Shown: positions 1 through 10,508, numbered from the stretch's first letter. The stretch: 64,000 nt of DNA from SG8-30 sp963695155 (GCA_963695155.1 CAVOGD010000006.1:248001-312000); one strand, 5' to 3'. Translations and numbers: made by a program. Notes: generated by a model not told the origin, from the sequence alone.

Positions 1-950
1 TGCTTGATCTCCCTGGCGCCCTTCTTCACCCAGCTGCCGGCGGTCTTCTTGACCACCTGGTCGGCCATGAACAGGCCGACCAGCGCAGTCGCCTGCGGCG
101 TCACCGCGGCCTTGGCGAAGTAGCTGGACTCGATCTCGAGCGCCTCGTCGCGGCCCTTGGCCGCGCCTTCCTGCATGTTCTTCAGGGCCAGCATCGGGGC
201 CGGGTAGTTGGGGCCGGCCTTGGCGCCCACCACCGCCATCGAGCTGCTGAAGGCCATCGTCCGCTCGATCTCGTTCAGCTTGACCGGCTCCAGCTTCTCC
301 GCGCGCCTGGCCTTCCAGTCGAGCTTGCCCGCTATCGCCTCCCTGACCATCGCCAGCGCCGCCTCGCGCAGCTGCTCGGGCGCTACGACCGCGTCCACGC
401 CGCCGTCCTTCAGCGCGGCGTCGGGCGACTTGTCCGCGCCGGTGGCGATCCACTCGACGGCGTTGTCGATGCCGATCAGGCGCGGCAGGCGCACCGTGCC
501 GCCGAAGCCCGGGAAGATGCCCAGCTTGATTTCCGGCAGGCCGATCGAGGCGTCGGACGACAGCACGCGGTAATCGCAGGCCAGCGTCAGTTCCGTGCCG
601 CCGCCCAGGCACACGCCGTTGATGGCGGCGACCGTCGGGACCGGCAGGTCCTCGAAGCGGCAGAACATGCGGTTCACCTCCATCACCTTGCCGGCGACCG
701 TCGCTTCGCCCGCCGCGAACATCGCGCCGAACTCCGTGATGTCGGCGCCCACGATGAAGACGGCCTTGCCGGACGTGACGATCACGCCCTTGACCGACTT
801 GTCCTTGGCGATGGCCTGGGTGGCCGCGTCGAAGTCCTTGAGCGCAACGGCGTTCAGCTTGTTGACCGAATCACCCTTGAGATCGAATCTAAGCTCGACG
901 ATGCCGTCGCCCAGCGCCGTGGCGCTGAAAGCGGGTCCGGAATACAGCAT
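1..950 (-). CDS. fadB: FadB, fatty-acid oxidation complex alpha subunit (N-terminal part, runs off window)
   Basis: This is the first 316 codons of the multifunctional beta-oxidation alpha subunit; the rest lies beyond base 1. The start ATG is at 950-948. The N-terminus (MLYSGPAFSATALGDGIVEL) matches the FadB family start, and the whole visible part is the crotonase (enoyl-CoA hydratase/isomerase) domain. It contains the oxyanion-hole segment INGVCLGGGTELTLACDYR at about residue 110 and GLPEIKLGIFPGFGGT, whose Glu is catalytic in the family. The hydroxyacyl-CoA dehydrogenase half would follow off the window. It is divergent from the thiolase at 1220; its usual partner fadA would be downstream, off the edge. 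Family assignment is firm. Confidence 0.93.
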   Translation of the reverse strand, partial: MLYSGPAFSATALGDGIVELRFDLKGDSVNKLNAVALKDFDAATQAIAKDKSVKGVIVTSGKAVFIVGADITEFGAMFAAGEATVAGKVMEVNRMFCRFEDLPVPTVAAINGVCLGGGTELTLACDYRVLSSDASIGLPEIKLGIFPGFGGTVRLPRLIGIDNAVEWIATGADKSPDAALKDGGVDAVVAPEQLREAALAMVREAIAGKLDWKARRAEKLEPVKLNEIERTMAFSSSMAVVGAKAGPNYPAPMLALKNMQEGAAKGRDEALEIESSYFAKAAVTPQATALVGLFMADQVVKKTAGSWVKKGAREIK

Positions 951-1219
951 GGAGGAATCTCCCTTCGTTTGTGTCCACGCGGGCGTCCCTCGCAGTGTGT
1001 GGCACCGGATGCGGTTTGTTAACAGGACTTTCCGCTACGTATTTGCGGTGGTTCCCGGGCCGCACGTGGACAGACCCGCCACACGGTCAGTCCGGATGGC
1101 GCCCGGCAGCGGATCGCCGACCATCCGGAACCGTGACCGCCGCCCGCGCGCGGATGCATACTGCCGCGTGGCGCCAGACCAGGAACAGGACTTGAAGTCA
1201 CCTTCACGAGGTTGATCCC
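951..1219. other. Divergent intergenic region between fadB and the thiolase gene
   Basis: These 269 bases separate two divergent beta-oxidation genes and must hold both promoters. I see no convincing sigma-70 pair and no clear inverted repeat that would mark a FadR- or PsrA-type operator. Short open frames here show no family features and are not called. Confidence 0.4.
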
Positions 1220-2428
1220 ATGACCGACGCGTTCATCTACGACCATGTGCGCTCGCCCCGCGGCAAGGGACGCCCGGATGGCGCGCTGCACGAGATCACG
1301 CCGATCTCGCTGGCCAGCCAGGTGCTCACCGCGCTGCGGGACCGCAGCGGTTTCGACACCGGCCTGCTCGACGACGTCGTGCTGGGCTGCGTGACGCCCA
1401 TCGGCGAGCAGGGCGCCAACATCGCGCGCGTTGCCGCGCTGCACGCCGGCTACGCCGAGACGGTGCCCGGCAAGCAGGTCAACCGCTTCTGCTCCTCGGG
1501 CCTCGAGGCCGTCAACACCGCCGCGGCGCAGGTCATGTCCGGCCAGTCCTCGCTGGTCGTGGGCGGCGGCGTCGAGTCCATGTCGCGCGTCACGATGGGA
1601 GCCGACGGCGGGGCCTGGCCGATCGACCCGGCCGTGGCCTTCCCGGCGTACTTCGTGCCGCAGGGCATCAGCGCGGACCTGATCGCGACGCTGGACGGTT
1701 ACAGTCGCGAGGATGTCGACGGCTACGCCGTGGAGAGCCAGCGGCGCGCCGCAGAGGCCTGGAAGCACGGCTGGTTCTCGCGCTCGATCGTGCCGATCCG
1801 CGATGTCATCGGGCAGGTTGTGCTGGACCGCGACGAGCACATCCGTCCCGGCACGACCGTGGCCGACCTGGCCACGCTCAAGCCGGCCTTCGTCGTCCCC
1901 GGCGAACAGGGCGGCTTCGATACCGTTGCCATCCAGAGGTACCCGCAGGTCGAGCGCATCAACCACGTGCACACGGCCGGCAACTCGAGCGGCATCGTCG
2001 ACGGCTCGGCTGCCGTGCTGGTCGGCAACAAGAAGATGGCGCGCAAGCTCAAGCTCAGGGCGCGCGCGCGGATCCGCGCCTTCGCCTCGATCGGCAGCGA
2101 GCCGACGATCATGCTGACCGGGCCGGCCGCGGCCAGCCGCAAGGCGCTCAAGCTGGCGAGGATGTCGCCCAAGGACATCGACCTGTGGGAGATCAACGAG
2201 GCCTTCGCCTCCGTCGTGCTGCACTTCATGCGGGTCATGGAACTGCAGCCGGACCGCGTCAACGTGGTCGGCGGCGCGATCGCCATGGGCCACCCGCTGG
2301 GCGCGACGGGCGCCGTCGTGCTGGGGATCGCGCTCGACGAACTCGAGCGCCGCGACCTCAACACGGCCCTGGTGACCTTGTGCATCGGCGCCGGCATGGG
2401 CACCGCCACCATCATCGAGCGCACCTGA
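1220..2428 (+). CDS. Acetyl-CoA C-acyltransferase (thiolase)
   Basis: A 402-residue thiolase that cleaves 3-ketoacyl-CoA to acetyl-CoA and a shortened acyl-CoA, the last step of beta-oxidation, or condenses acetyl-CoA in reverse. The nucleophilic cysteine is Cys91 in NRFCSSGLEAVN. The C-terminal active-site motifs are GGAIAMGHPLGATGA (His) and CIGAGMGTATIIER (second Cys). The length is normal for the family. The next gene starts 29 bases downstream and encodes the hydratase/dehydrogenase acting just before thiolase, so the two form an operon. It resembles the acetyl-CoA acetyltransferases paired with FadJ-like proteins, but FadA, FadI and PhaA cannot be separated here. Confidence 0.92.
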   Translation: MTDAFIYDHVRSPRGKGRPDGALHEITPISLASQVLTALRDRSGFDTGLLDDVVLGCVTPIGEQGANIARVAALHAGYAETVPGKQVNRFCSSGLEAVNTAAAQVMSGQSSLVVGGGVESMSRVTMGADGGAWPIDPAVAFPAYFVPQGISADLIATLDGYSREDVDGYAVESQRRAAEAWKHGWFSRSIVPIRDVIGQVVLDRDEHIRPGTTVADLATLKPAFVVPGEQGGFDTVAIQRYPQVERINHVHTAGNSSGIVDGSAAVLVGNKKMARKLKLRARARIRAFASIGSEPTIMLTGPAAASRKALKLARMSPKDIDLWEINEAFASVVLHFMRVMELQPDRVNVVGGAIAMGHPLGATGAVVLGIALDELERRDLNTALVTLCIGAGMGTATIIERT

Positions 2429-2457
2429 GCGCTGCGCGACAGGCAAGGACGGACATC

Positions 2458-4624
2458 ATGAGCAACACCATTCGTGTCGAAATCGATGCCGGCGGCATCG
2501 CGACGCTGACGCTCGACAGCCCGGGCAAGCCGGTCAACCTCGTCACGCCCGGATTCACCGCCGACCTGGAGCAGGCGATCGAGCGCATCGCCGGCGACGA
2601 CGCCGTCAAGGGCGTGCTGATCACGTCGGCCAAGCGCGACTTCATGGCGGGGGCCGACCTCAAGGACCTGGTCACCGCCTACGACCGCGGCATGTCGGCG
2701 GCGAAGGCCGCAGCCTTCAGCGCATCGCTCAATCGCCTGTACCGGCGGCTGGAAACCTGCGGCAAGCCGGTAGCCGCCGCCGTCAACGGGCTGGCGCTTG
2801 GGGGGCGGCCTCGAGCTCGCGCTGGCCTGCCATTACCGCGTGCTGGCCGACGCGCCGAAGGTCGTGGTCGGCCTGCCCGAGGTCACCGTCGGCCTGTTGC
2901 CCGGTGCCGGCGGCACGCAGCGCCTGCCGAGGCTGATCGGTGTCGCCGCGGCCCTGCCGCTGATGGCCGAGGGCCGGCACGTCAAGCCCGCCGAGGCGCT
3001 CAAGCTCGGCATCGTCCACGAGCTGGCAGCGCCGGAACAGGTCGTGGAACGCGCGCGGCGCTGGCTGGCATCGTCGCCCGAGCCGGTGCAGCCCTGGGAC
3101 AAGAAGGGCTTCAAGGTGCCGGGCGGCGCCGGCATGCAGAACCCGGCCGTCGCACAGACTTTCATGGTCGGCAATGCGCTGGTCGCGAAGGCCGGCTGGC
3201 GCAACTACCCGGCGCCGCTGGCGATCCTGTCGGCCGTGTTCGAGGGCTCGCAGCTGCCGTTCGACCGCGCGCTGGCGGTCGAGTCGAAGTACTTCGGCAA
3301 GCTGCTGTCCGGTCCGGTCGCGCGCAACATGATGCGCACGCTGTTCGTCAACAAGAACCTCGCCGACGGCCTGGCGCGGCGGCCGAAGGACGTGCCGCCC
3401 GGCAAGGTCACCCGGCTCGGAATGCTGGGCGCCGGCATGATGGGCGCCGGCATTGCCTACGTGTCGGCGCGGGCCGGCATCGAGGTGGTGCTGCTCGACG
3501 TGACGCTGGAGGCCGCCGAGAACGGCAAGGACTACTCGCGCCAGCTGTTCAGGAAAGGCGTGGAGCGCGGCCAGGTCACGCAGCAGCAGGCCGACGCGGC
3601 GCTGGCGCTGATCCGCCCGACCGTGGACTACGCGGACCTGGACGGTTGCGAGCTGGTGGTCGAGGCGGTGTTCGAGAATCGCCAGCTCAAGGCCGACGTG
3701 ACGGCCAAGGCCGAGGCGGTCCTGCCGAAGAGCGCGGTCTTCGCCAGCAACACGTCGACGCTGCCGATCACCGGGCTCGCCAGGGCCTCGCAGCGCCCGG
3801 CGCGGTTCATCGGCCTGCACTTCTTCTCGCCGGTGGACAGGATGCCGCTGCTCGAGATCATCATGGGCCAGAAGACCTCGCAGGAGACGCTGGCCAGGGC
3901 GCTCGACTTCGCCGGCCAGCTCAGGAAGACGCCGATCGTCGTCAACGACAGCCGCGGCTTCTATACCAGCCGCGTGATCGGCACCTTCGTCAACGAGGCG
4001 CAGGCGATGCTGGCCGAGGGGGTGAACCCCGCGCTGATCGAGAACGCGGCCAGGATGGCCGGCATGCCGGCCGGGCCGCTGGTGGTCTCCGATGAAATCA
4101 CCATCGAGCTGCAGTGGAAGATCACCTGCCAGGCCGAACAGGACCTCGGCGGCCGTTTCGTCAAGCCGGCCGGCTACGACGTGTTGAAGAAGATGGTCGA
4201 GCTGGGCCGGCTCGGCCGCCGCCAGGGAGGCGGCTACTACGATTACCCGCCGGACGGCCCCAAGCGCCTGTGGCCCGGGCTGCGCGAGCACTGGCCGGTG
4301 GCCGAAAAGCAGCCCCCCGTCGGGGAGCTGGTCGAGCGATTCCTGGTCATCGAGGCCCTGGAGAGCGCGCGCTGCGTCGAGGAAGGCGTCATCACCGAGC
4401 CGGCCGACGCCGACCTCGGCTCGGTCTTCGGCATCGGCTACCCCGCCTGGACCGGCGGCGCGCTGTCGTACATCGACATGGTCGGCGCCGAGGCCTTCTA
4501 CAAGACCTGCAAGGACTTCGCGAAGCGCTTCGGCCCCCGCTTCAAGCCGTCGCGCTGGTTGAAGAAGCGGGCCGCCGCCGGCGCGACCTTCCACCCCGTG
4601 CCGGGCCGCGAGCAGGCTGCCTGA
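2458..4624 (+). CDS. FadJ-like 3-hydroxyacyl-CoA dehydrogenase/enoyl-CoA hydratase, one frameshift at the G run 2800-2805
   Basis: A bifunctional beta-oxidation enzyme of about 721 residues once one base is removed. The N-terminal crotonase domain (about residues 1-200) has VNGLALGG at the oxyanion hole. The NAD-binding domain begins about residue 320 with GMLGAGMMGAGIAY, followed by the C-terminal 3HCDH domain ending near FGIGYPAWTGG. The reading frame breaks inside a run of six G (2800-2805). Deleting one G joins NGLALGG to GLELALACHYR with perfect family continuity. Downstream of the run the frame is open to 4624, so this is either a recent inactivating indel or a sequencing error in a homopolymer. 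A separate short protein starting at the TTG at 2798 is unlikely, since it would lack the first 114 residues of the domain. Confidence 0.85.
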
Positions 4625-4636
4625 GACGGTGCGGCG

Positions 4637-4660
4637 GGCCGGCAGCCTGACCTGCCGGCC
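4637..4660. terminator. GC-rich hairpin between convergent genes
   Basis: A perfect 9-bp stem (GGCCGGCAG / CTGCCGGCC) with a 6-base loop lies between the end of the fadJ-like gene and the end of the convergent TPR gene. There is no T tract, so terminator function is only plausible from its position. Confidence 0.35.
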
Positions 4661-4711
4661 GCGCCGCCTGCCTGCTCGCCCCGCGCATCCCGGCGCGCAC
4701 GTCGTGGCGCC

Positions 4712-5581
4712 TCACTTGAGGGTCTTGAGCGCCGCAGTGGCCTCCGCGTGTTGCGGGTCGACGCGCAGCGCCTCCTGGTACGCCGCGCGCGCCTCCGGCT
4801 TGCGTCCCACCTGCTCGTAGAGCATGCCGAGACGCCAGTGCGCGGCCGCCAGCGGCGGATCGTCCACGCCCGGCGTGCCCGCCAGGAAACGCCTGAAGCC
4901 CGCCTCGCCTTCGGCATGGTTTGCATTGGCCAGCACCGCGGTGCGGCCGATCTGGTACCACGCGCCGAGCAGCCCGGGATCGCGTTGCACGACCTGGCGT
5001 AGCTGCGCGAACGCCTCGTCCCAGCGCTGCAGCTGCTGCAGGTAGATCGCCAGGCCCACACCGGTACGACCGTCGTCGGGCCGCGCCTGGTACGCCTTGC
5101 GGTAGGCGGCCAGCGCCTCCTCCGGCTTGTCCTCCAGGCGCAGGATCGTCGCCTGCGCCACCAGCCCGCGTACGGGGTCGCGTTTCGCGATCGCCTCCGC
5201 CTGCGCGCGCGCCTTGTCCGCGCCGCCGCCGGCAAGCGCCGGCGCCTGGGCGTAGTACTGCAGCAACGACTCGCGATACGCGATCTCGTCGGGCGCCAGT
5301 TCGACCGCGCGCTCGAAATGCTCCCGCATCTTCCCGGCCAGGCGCATCCTGGCGAGCATGCTGCCGCGGCCGGCCTGCAGCCCGTACACCGCCCCCAGCA
5401 GGTGGTGCGCCGCAGCATCGCCGGGCGCCTCGCCGACGGCACGCTCCAGGCTCGCAGCCGCTGCGCTGAGGTCCCCGGCACGCATCAGCGCCTCCCCGCG
5501 GGTGCGCGAATCGCCGACGGCCGCCGCCAGCGCCGCCGCGGAGGCAAGGCAGCAGATGGCGACGAAGACCCATGACTTCAT
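4712..5581 (-). CDS. Exported TPR-repeat protein
   Basis: A 289-residue protein with an N-terminal signal peptide (MKSWVFVAICCLASAAALAA) followed by tetratricopeptide-like helical pairs through most of its length, e.g. AGDLSAAAASLERAVGEAPG near residue 40 and GRKPEARAAYQEALRVDPQH near the C-terminus. TPR arrays are protein-binding scaffolds; here it would act in the periplasm or be lipid-free at the envelope. A good Shine-Dalgarno (AAGGAG) sits 8 bases before the ATG at 5581. It is a single gene, convergent with the fadJ-like gene and divergent from the decayed TIR gene. No specific partner can be named. Confidence 0.8.
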   Translation of the reverse strand: MKSWVFVAICCLASAAALAAAVGDSRTRGEALMRAGDLSAAAASLERAVGEAPGDAAAHHLLGAVYGLQAGRGSMLARMRLAGKMREHFERAVELAPDEIAYRESLLQYYAQAPALAGGGADKARAQAEAIAKRDPVRGLVAQATILRLEDKPEEALAAYRKAYQARPDDGRTGVGLAIYLQQLQRWDEAFAQLRQVVQRDPGLLGAWYQIGRTAVLANANHAEGEAGFRRFLAGTPGVDDPPLAAAHWRLGMLYEQVGRKPEARAAYQEALRVDPQHAEATAALKTLK

Positions 5582-5799
5582 GACACAACTCCTTGCGGCG
5601 CTTGCGCGGTCCAGCCTGGAACCGGCCGGTAAATCATAGGTTCGGGTGCCGGGGCCCGCAACGCGCGCCCCGTGACAGGCGCGCGACGCTGCTGCTAGTG
5701 TGCCGTCTTGGGGGGCGCCGCCGTCATGGCGCAGCGGCAGTGCTGCGTTCGCTCGACCCGGGCACGCCGCAAAGCAACGCCGCTACCGGGAAAGCGACT

Positions 5800-7825
5800 T
5801 TGGGCGAGTTCAAGTACTTCGCGTTCATCAGCTACGGCCATGCCGACGAGCGCTGGAGCCGCTGGCTGCACCGCGCGCTCGAAACTTATCGCGTGCCGAA
5901 GCGACTGGCCGGGCATGCTACCGCGCACGGCCCCATCCAGGCGCGGCTGGTCCAGATGTTCCGCGACTCGCAATGAACTGTCGCCGGCCAACCTCGGCAG
6001 CCGCATCGGCAGGCTCGAGGCATCCCGTTACCTCATCGCATCTGTTCGCCTGCGGCGCCAGTTCGCGCTGGGTGGACCACGGTGCGCGTATCAAGCGACT
6101 GGGCCGCGCCGACCGCGTCTTCACGGGATCGGACGGCGAGCCCGGTGTCGGCGACGCGGTCCGCGGCGTGCTTCGTCGAATCGCTGCCCTTCCAGTCGAC
6201 GCCGCCAGGACGCGGCAGGCGGCACGTCGAGCCGATCGCAGCAGCGCCCGCCCCGCAGGACGGGCGCAGCAACACCAAGAGGCTGATCGCCGGGCTGCCG
6301 GGCACCGGTTTCGACACGCTCCTGCAGACGCGGGCCCGCCGCTGTTCGGAGACGTGCTGCGTTCGCGCGAGCACCTGTGGCGCCAGCGTCATCGGGCGCG
6401 GCCGTTCGCCGCCATCCCACCAGGAGGTCGAGGAACCGCGACTGGCCGGAAGACTGATCGGGATTCACGCTGGGCGTCTTCCGCCAGCACCCGACCCGCG
6501 GGGAAGCTCAACGTGCGCACGGATGTCGGCGGCAAGGCTGGACTGCTTTTCGTCGCGCAGGAGCGGGACATCACCGACGAGTCCTGTTGCGAAGGGCGGA
6601 AGCGCTGCGCCAGATCGGCGACGTGCGCCTGTCGCTCGGCGACTTCGGGCCGGCGCTGTCGGCGTTCCAGGAGCGCTGGCGCTCAGCCAGAGGCTCGGCG
6701 ATCGTTCCCGCCAATCCGGACTGGCAGTTCGCGCTGGGCAACGCCAGGTGCTGGATCGGCACGTGCACTGGCAGGAGGGCGACCTCGAGGCCGCGGTGGC
6801 GAGACCCGTTACCTCGACGCGGCGAGGAGACTGGCTACAGCTCGACCCGGCCAGTGCCGCGCGGCAGCTGAAGGAGTTACGCCCGGGCAGTCGGCGGCAT
6901 GGCCTGCGGGTGGCGCAGCGAGCAGGCGCTGGCACTACGAGGACGCCGGGAGCCATCGAGCCGCTCGTGCGGGACGCGCCTGACGACCTGGAACTGCTGC
7001 GCACCCGGATCGAGTACCACGCCTGGCTGGCGTCCATCCGCGAAGGCCGCGGTGAACTGCACGTCGCGCGTGACCTGACGCCGCACCCTGCAGCTGACCC
7101 GCGAACTGCTGGCGGCAACCGGATGACCGGCGCCTGTGGGAGGAAGAGGTCCTGCGGCGCAAGCTGTTCGGCAATGCCCTGTTGCTGATGGGGCGACTGG
7201 ACGAGGCGAAGACCGTCACGCGGGAGGCCACGGCCGGCAGGCGCGCACTGGCCGAGCTCGACCCCCGAATGCCATGTGGCAGCGGCAGCTGGCCAGCCTG
7301 CTGGAACACGAGGCGCGCGTGCTGCGGGCGGCGGGCGCTGCGCCGTGGCGCGCCGATCACGAGGAAGGCCTCGCCCTCAGCACCGTGCTCAAGGCGATCG
7401 CCGCGGAGATGGACGTGGCGCAACGCACGCACCTGGCCCTGGTGAACGAACGAGCGGCGTGCCTGCTCGATTCCGGGCGGGCCCGCGAGGCCCGCGGCCT
7501 GCTGGACGAGCTGCTGGCGCAGGCGACGGCGCCCGACCGGAAGCGGGTCGATTTCGTAGCGCGCGCCAGCGCGCTGGCGATGAGCCGCTACCTCGCGGGC
7601 CGCAGCTGTTCCTCCGGTGGGCAGCCGGACCTGGCCCGCCAGCATTGGGATCTGGGCCTGGCCCTGCTGGAACCGCCGCAGTCGGACCCGAATTACCGCG
7701 CGGTCCGGGTGTTGCTGCTGTACGCACTGGGCCGCAACCGGGACGCGCAGGAGATGCACGCCCGGCTGTCGGCCCAGGGTTATGCGAGCCCGCCTTCGCC
7801 CGGCAGGCAAAGGCCCGGTCCGTAG
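5800..7825 (+). pseudogene. Decayed TIR-domain/TPR protein with many frameshifts
   Basis: The first segment, from a TTG at 5800, reads GEFKYFAFISYGHADERWSR and is a clear TIR domain start (FISY box). The frame ends at 5976 after MFRDSQ. The homologous continuation is then found in pieces in the other two frames: NELSPANLGSRIGRLEASRY near 5973, then RWVD...IKRLGRADRVF near 6070, then FVESLPFQ near 6170. Further on, TPR-like pieces recur in alternating frames (EALRQIGDVRLSLGDFGPAL near 6600; RLDEAKTVTREATAGRRALA near 7195). The last segment, about 7260-7825, is open and helical-repeat rich. TIR domains in bacteria often hydrolyse NAD in immunity; with this many lesions the gene cannot make that protein. 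It looks genuinely decayed rather than mis-sequenced. Confidence 0.75.
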
Positions 7826-8090
7826 CGCCGCGCGTCTGCCGGCGGCGGACCGTTACGGGTTGTTTCTGATCGTGGGGTCGAATTGCCCCTCTTGGCCCGA
7901 CGGGTCCGTGTACAGCAGCGTATACGAATGGTCGCCAAGGTCGGCCACCGTGTCGCTGACACTCATGACCGACCGGCCGGCGGGGTGGTGCGATGGCGGG
8001 CGTGCCGAAGTCGCCAGTCGGTCGGTGTTGCCGATCTTCACGCCGGTAGACGTGTACCGCGTCGCGCCCGTCCAGGTGACGCCGTCCTGC

Positions 8091-8543
8091 CTACGCAGCG
8101 GATGTCCTGCTCGACCGTGCGGCCACGCCCAGTTGGGCGAACAGGTGCACCTGTCGTAGCCCATAGGAATCCCCCGCCGGTACCCGACGACTGGCGAGCG
8201 GCCGGATACCGATCAGCGACAGGTCGATCGCCGTGGCATCGATATTGTCCGTATAGGAAATCGCGCCTTCGCCGCCATCGTACGAGCCTGCCACGCTGAG
8301 CGTGCCAAGGTCCGCATAGCCCAGGCTGACCGCAAAGTAGTCCGATGCCTGCCAGCCCGCAAACACATGGAAGGCGGTGTCGCTGTCATCGTTCTTGACG
8401 ACCGTGTCCGAACCGAACTCGTACGCACCGATATCGCTTTGCCCGACCGTTGCGCCGATGAACACCTCGGCCTGGGCGGGCGCCGCGATCAGACCGACGC
8501 CAGCCAACGCGCCCGTGAGGGCGCCGACTTTGATCTTCTTCAT
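8091..8543 (-). CDS. Outer-membrane beta-barrel protein, probably truncated
   Basis: A 150-residue product starting at the ATG at 8543, preceded by the strong ribosome site AGGGGGAAG. It has a signal peptide (MKKIKVGALTGALAGVGLIA...APAQA) and then alternating short beta-strand segments such as FAGWQASDYFAVSLGYADLG, typical of small 8-stranded OmpA/opacity-type barrels. Such barrels usually run about 190-200 residues and end in an aromatic-terminated strand; this one loses its pattern after LFAQLGVA and stops. Another frame (about 7853-8090) carries a little more strand-like sequence (DGVTWTGATRYTSTGVKIG), so a frameshift probably cut off the C-terminal strands. Function unknown. Confidence 0.6.
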   Translation of the reverse strand: MKKIKVGALTGALAGVGLIAAPAQAEVFIGATVGQSDIGAYEFGSDTVVKNDDSDTAFHVFAGWQASDYFAVSLGYADLGTLSVAGSYDGGEGAISYTDNIDATAIDLSLIGIRPLASRRVPAGDSYGLRQVHLFAQLGVAARSSRTSAA

Positions 8544-8711
8544 TAGTGAACTTCCCCCTGTCAGATGTAACGAGGAGCCAGCCTTGAACGGCTCCGACCC
8601 CCCCCCTTTGCCCCACATTGACCGTCCTTTCTTGCTCCCGCGGCCGGAAAAAGTCAACACCGGCATGCAAACTGCCCGTGTCCCCGGCCTGCTACGCACG
8701 TGACAGGCCGG

Positions 8712-10508
8712 TCACCAGCGCATGCCGTCGATGCGCTTGTCCCGGTGCGACAGGATCCACTGGGCGTGCTCGGTGAGGCAGGCATGGCCGAGCGAGCGCA
8801 GGATGTCCAGCTTGCCCGCCCTGGAACGCGCCGAGCCCAGTTCGCGCGCCGCAAAATCGAACAGGGACTGCATGTGGCGATACTGGCGGATCAACGAACG
8901 GTCCTCCTTCTCGGACAGATAGACCTCGAAGATGCCGGTGTACGCGGTCAGCAGGAACAGGGCCAGCAGCAGCAGGTCGCGCGATCCGGTCGCGATGAAG
9001 GGCGCCCGCTCCAGCATCGGCAGCGCGACGTTGGCCGCCAGCACGAGCGCCAGCAGCAGGCCGCCGAACAGCATGGCGTGGGCGATCCGCTCGGCATTCG
9101 CCACGCGGCGTTCCAGCCTGGCGGCGCTGCGCCCGTAGTACGCCAGCTGGCCGGAGCCCGCGGCCGGGTCGGCGCGGCCCACCCAGGCGGCGAGTGCTTC
9201 CTCGAGGCCGTTCGGCGGCGCCACGGACGCGCACAGCGCGCAACGCAGCGTCACGTTGCGCATCGCGGCGCGGATCCACTCGATCTGGGTGTCCTGCTTC
9301 TGCAGGAAGGTCTCGTGCGCGAAAGCGTCGTCGAAGTGCGCCCGGACGCCCGACAGTTCCCAGTAGAAATCGACGCGCAGCCCTTCCGCCAGCGCACGGT
9401 AATCGAGATAGCGCCGGTCCCATGCGCGCCGCCCGGCCCACAGCGCCAGCAGCCAGCCGAGCCCGAACACCACCAGCACCGCGGCGATGGTCAGGAAGCC
9501 GTGCACGCCGTCCGGCGAGTGCTTGAAGGCGACCAGCAGGTACGCCATCAGGGCCCACAGGCTGAACCGGGCGACCAACGCCCGCGTAAAGCAGCGGCGA
9601 AAATGCACGGCCAGCCAGTCGGCGGGGACGAACAGCCGGTCGATGAACTGCATGGCCTCCGGAACGGGACCCGCCATGCCCGCGGCCAGCGGCCGGCCAT
9701 GACTGGCGATGCGCTCGCCGTACCCGGCGACATCGCGGTTGAACGCCGCCGTCTTCGCCAGCAGCGTCGCCAGCCCGGGCGGGATCCCCTGCTCGATGCG
9801 CCGTGGCGCCGATTGTCCCGTGAGGAAGCCCAGGACCTGCACGGCGGCCGCTGCGCCTGGAGCCGGATTCGTGAGGCGCGAGCAGCGGATCTCATAGATC
9901 AGGTCGTTGTCAGTCGCGAACAGCAGGCTGGACGGCGCGGCGCTTTGCGGGTCGCCCTCCGACGGACCCAGCCGGCCGCGCCTCCGCTCTATGCAGCGCG
10001 CGGTGCCCGCGCGATGTTCCGTGTCCTGGCCGTCCCAGACCGCGATCACGAGCGAGCTGTAGCGGGCGATCAGTTCCCCGGCGCGCTCGAACTGCCGGTC
10101 ACGCGCCTCCTGGAGCTGTTCCGCGCCGCCGCCGGCGGCCTCCACTGCGCAGGCCACTTCGAGCTTCTGCGCGCCAGCCATCGTGCGGTCGAACACCTCG
10201 CGGGCGGCATCGCTGCCAAGCTCGGCGCGGCACTGCGCTTCCGGAAACGGCAGCAGCGCGACGATCTCGATCCCGAGCCGGTGCGCGACGTCGGCCGCGA
10301 GCAGGTCCGCCCCGTCGGCCTGCGACGTCAGCAGCTTGACCCGCACGTGCGGTTGGGTATCGCGCAGCTCGCGCAGCAGCCGTTCGATGGCCGCGCGGAT
10401 CGCCGGCACCTCGCCCGGCACGAGGTCGCGGTGGCCCACCACGCCGACCAGCAGCGGGATGCCGCGAAAGCCCGATGTGACGCCAGCCGGCTGTGTCTCG
10501 TCCATCAT
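8712..10508 (-). CDS. SLOG-domain protein with C-terminal transmembrane module
   Basis: A 598-residue protein started at the first of two ATGs (10508), with AGGATC just upstream; the open frame extends further but without a better start. Residues about 10-160 resemble the SLOG/DprA-like Rossmann fold (PLLVGVVGHRDLVPGEVPAI, then LLTSQADGADLLAADVA), a fold thought to bind nucleotide ligands. The middle is a long helical region. Two hydrophobic pairs follow (about 325-375, starting FSLWALMAYLLVAF, and about 490-550, AMLFGGLLLALVLAANVAL and DLLLLALFLLTAYTGIFEVY), flanking a cytoplasmic segment YLDYRALAEGLRVDFYWEL. This SLOG-plus-membrane layout is that of predicted nucleotide-sensing conflict effectors (SLOG/SLATT systems). 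The decayed TIR gene nearby fits such an island. The effector role is inference. Confidence 0.65.
   Translation of the reverse strand: MMDETQPAGVTSGFRGIPLLVGVVGHRDLVPGEVPAIRAAIERLLRELRDTQPHVRVKLLTSQADGADLLAADVAHRLGIEIVALLPFPEAQCRAELGSDAAREVFDRTMAGAQKLEVACAVEAAGGGAEQLQEARDRQFERAGELIARYSSLVIAVWDGQDTEHRAGTARCIERRRGRLGPSEGDPQSAAPSSLLFATDNDLIYEIRCSRLTNPAPGAAAAVQVLGFLTGQSAPRRIEQGIPPGLATLLAKTAAFNRDVAGYGERIASHGRPLAAGMAGPVPEAMQFIDRLFVPADWLAVHFRRCFTRALVARFSLWALMAYLLVAFKHSPDGVHGFLTIAAVLVVFGLGWLLALWAGRRAWDRRYLDYRALAEGLRVDFYWELSGVRAHFDDAFAHETFLQKQDTQIEWIRAAMRNVTLRCALCASVAPPNGLEEALAAWVGRADPAAGSGQLAYYGRSAARLERRVANAERIAHAMLFGGLLLALVLAANVALPMLERAPFIATGSRDLLLLALFLLTAYTGIFEVYLSEKEDRSLIRQYRHMQSLFDFAARELGSARSRAGKLDILRSLGHACLTEHAQWILSHRDKRIDGMRW

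Noticed and set aside
2798..4624. Treating the downstream half of the fadJ-like gene as a separate gene from TTG 2798
   Set aside because: It would begin in the middle of the crotonase domain; a single indel in a G run explains it better.
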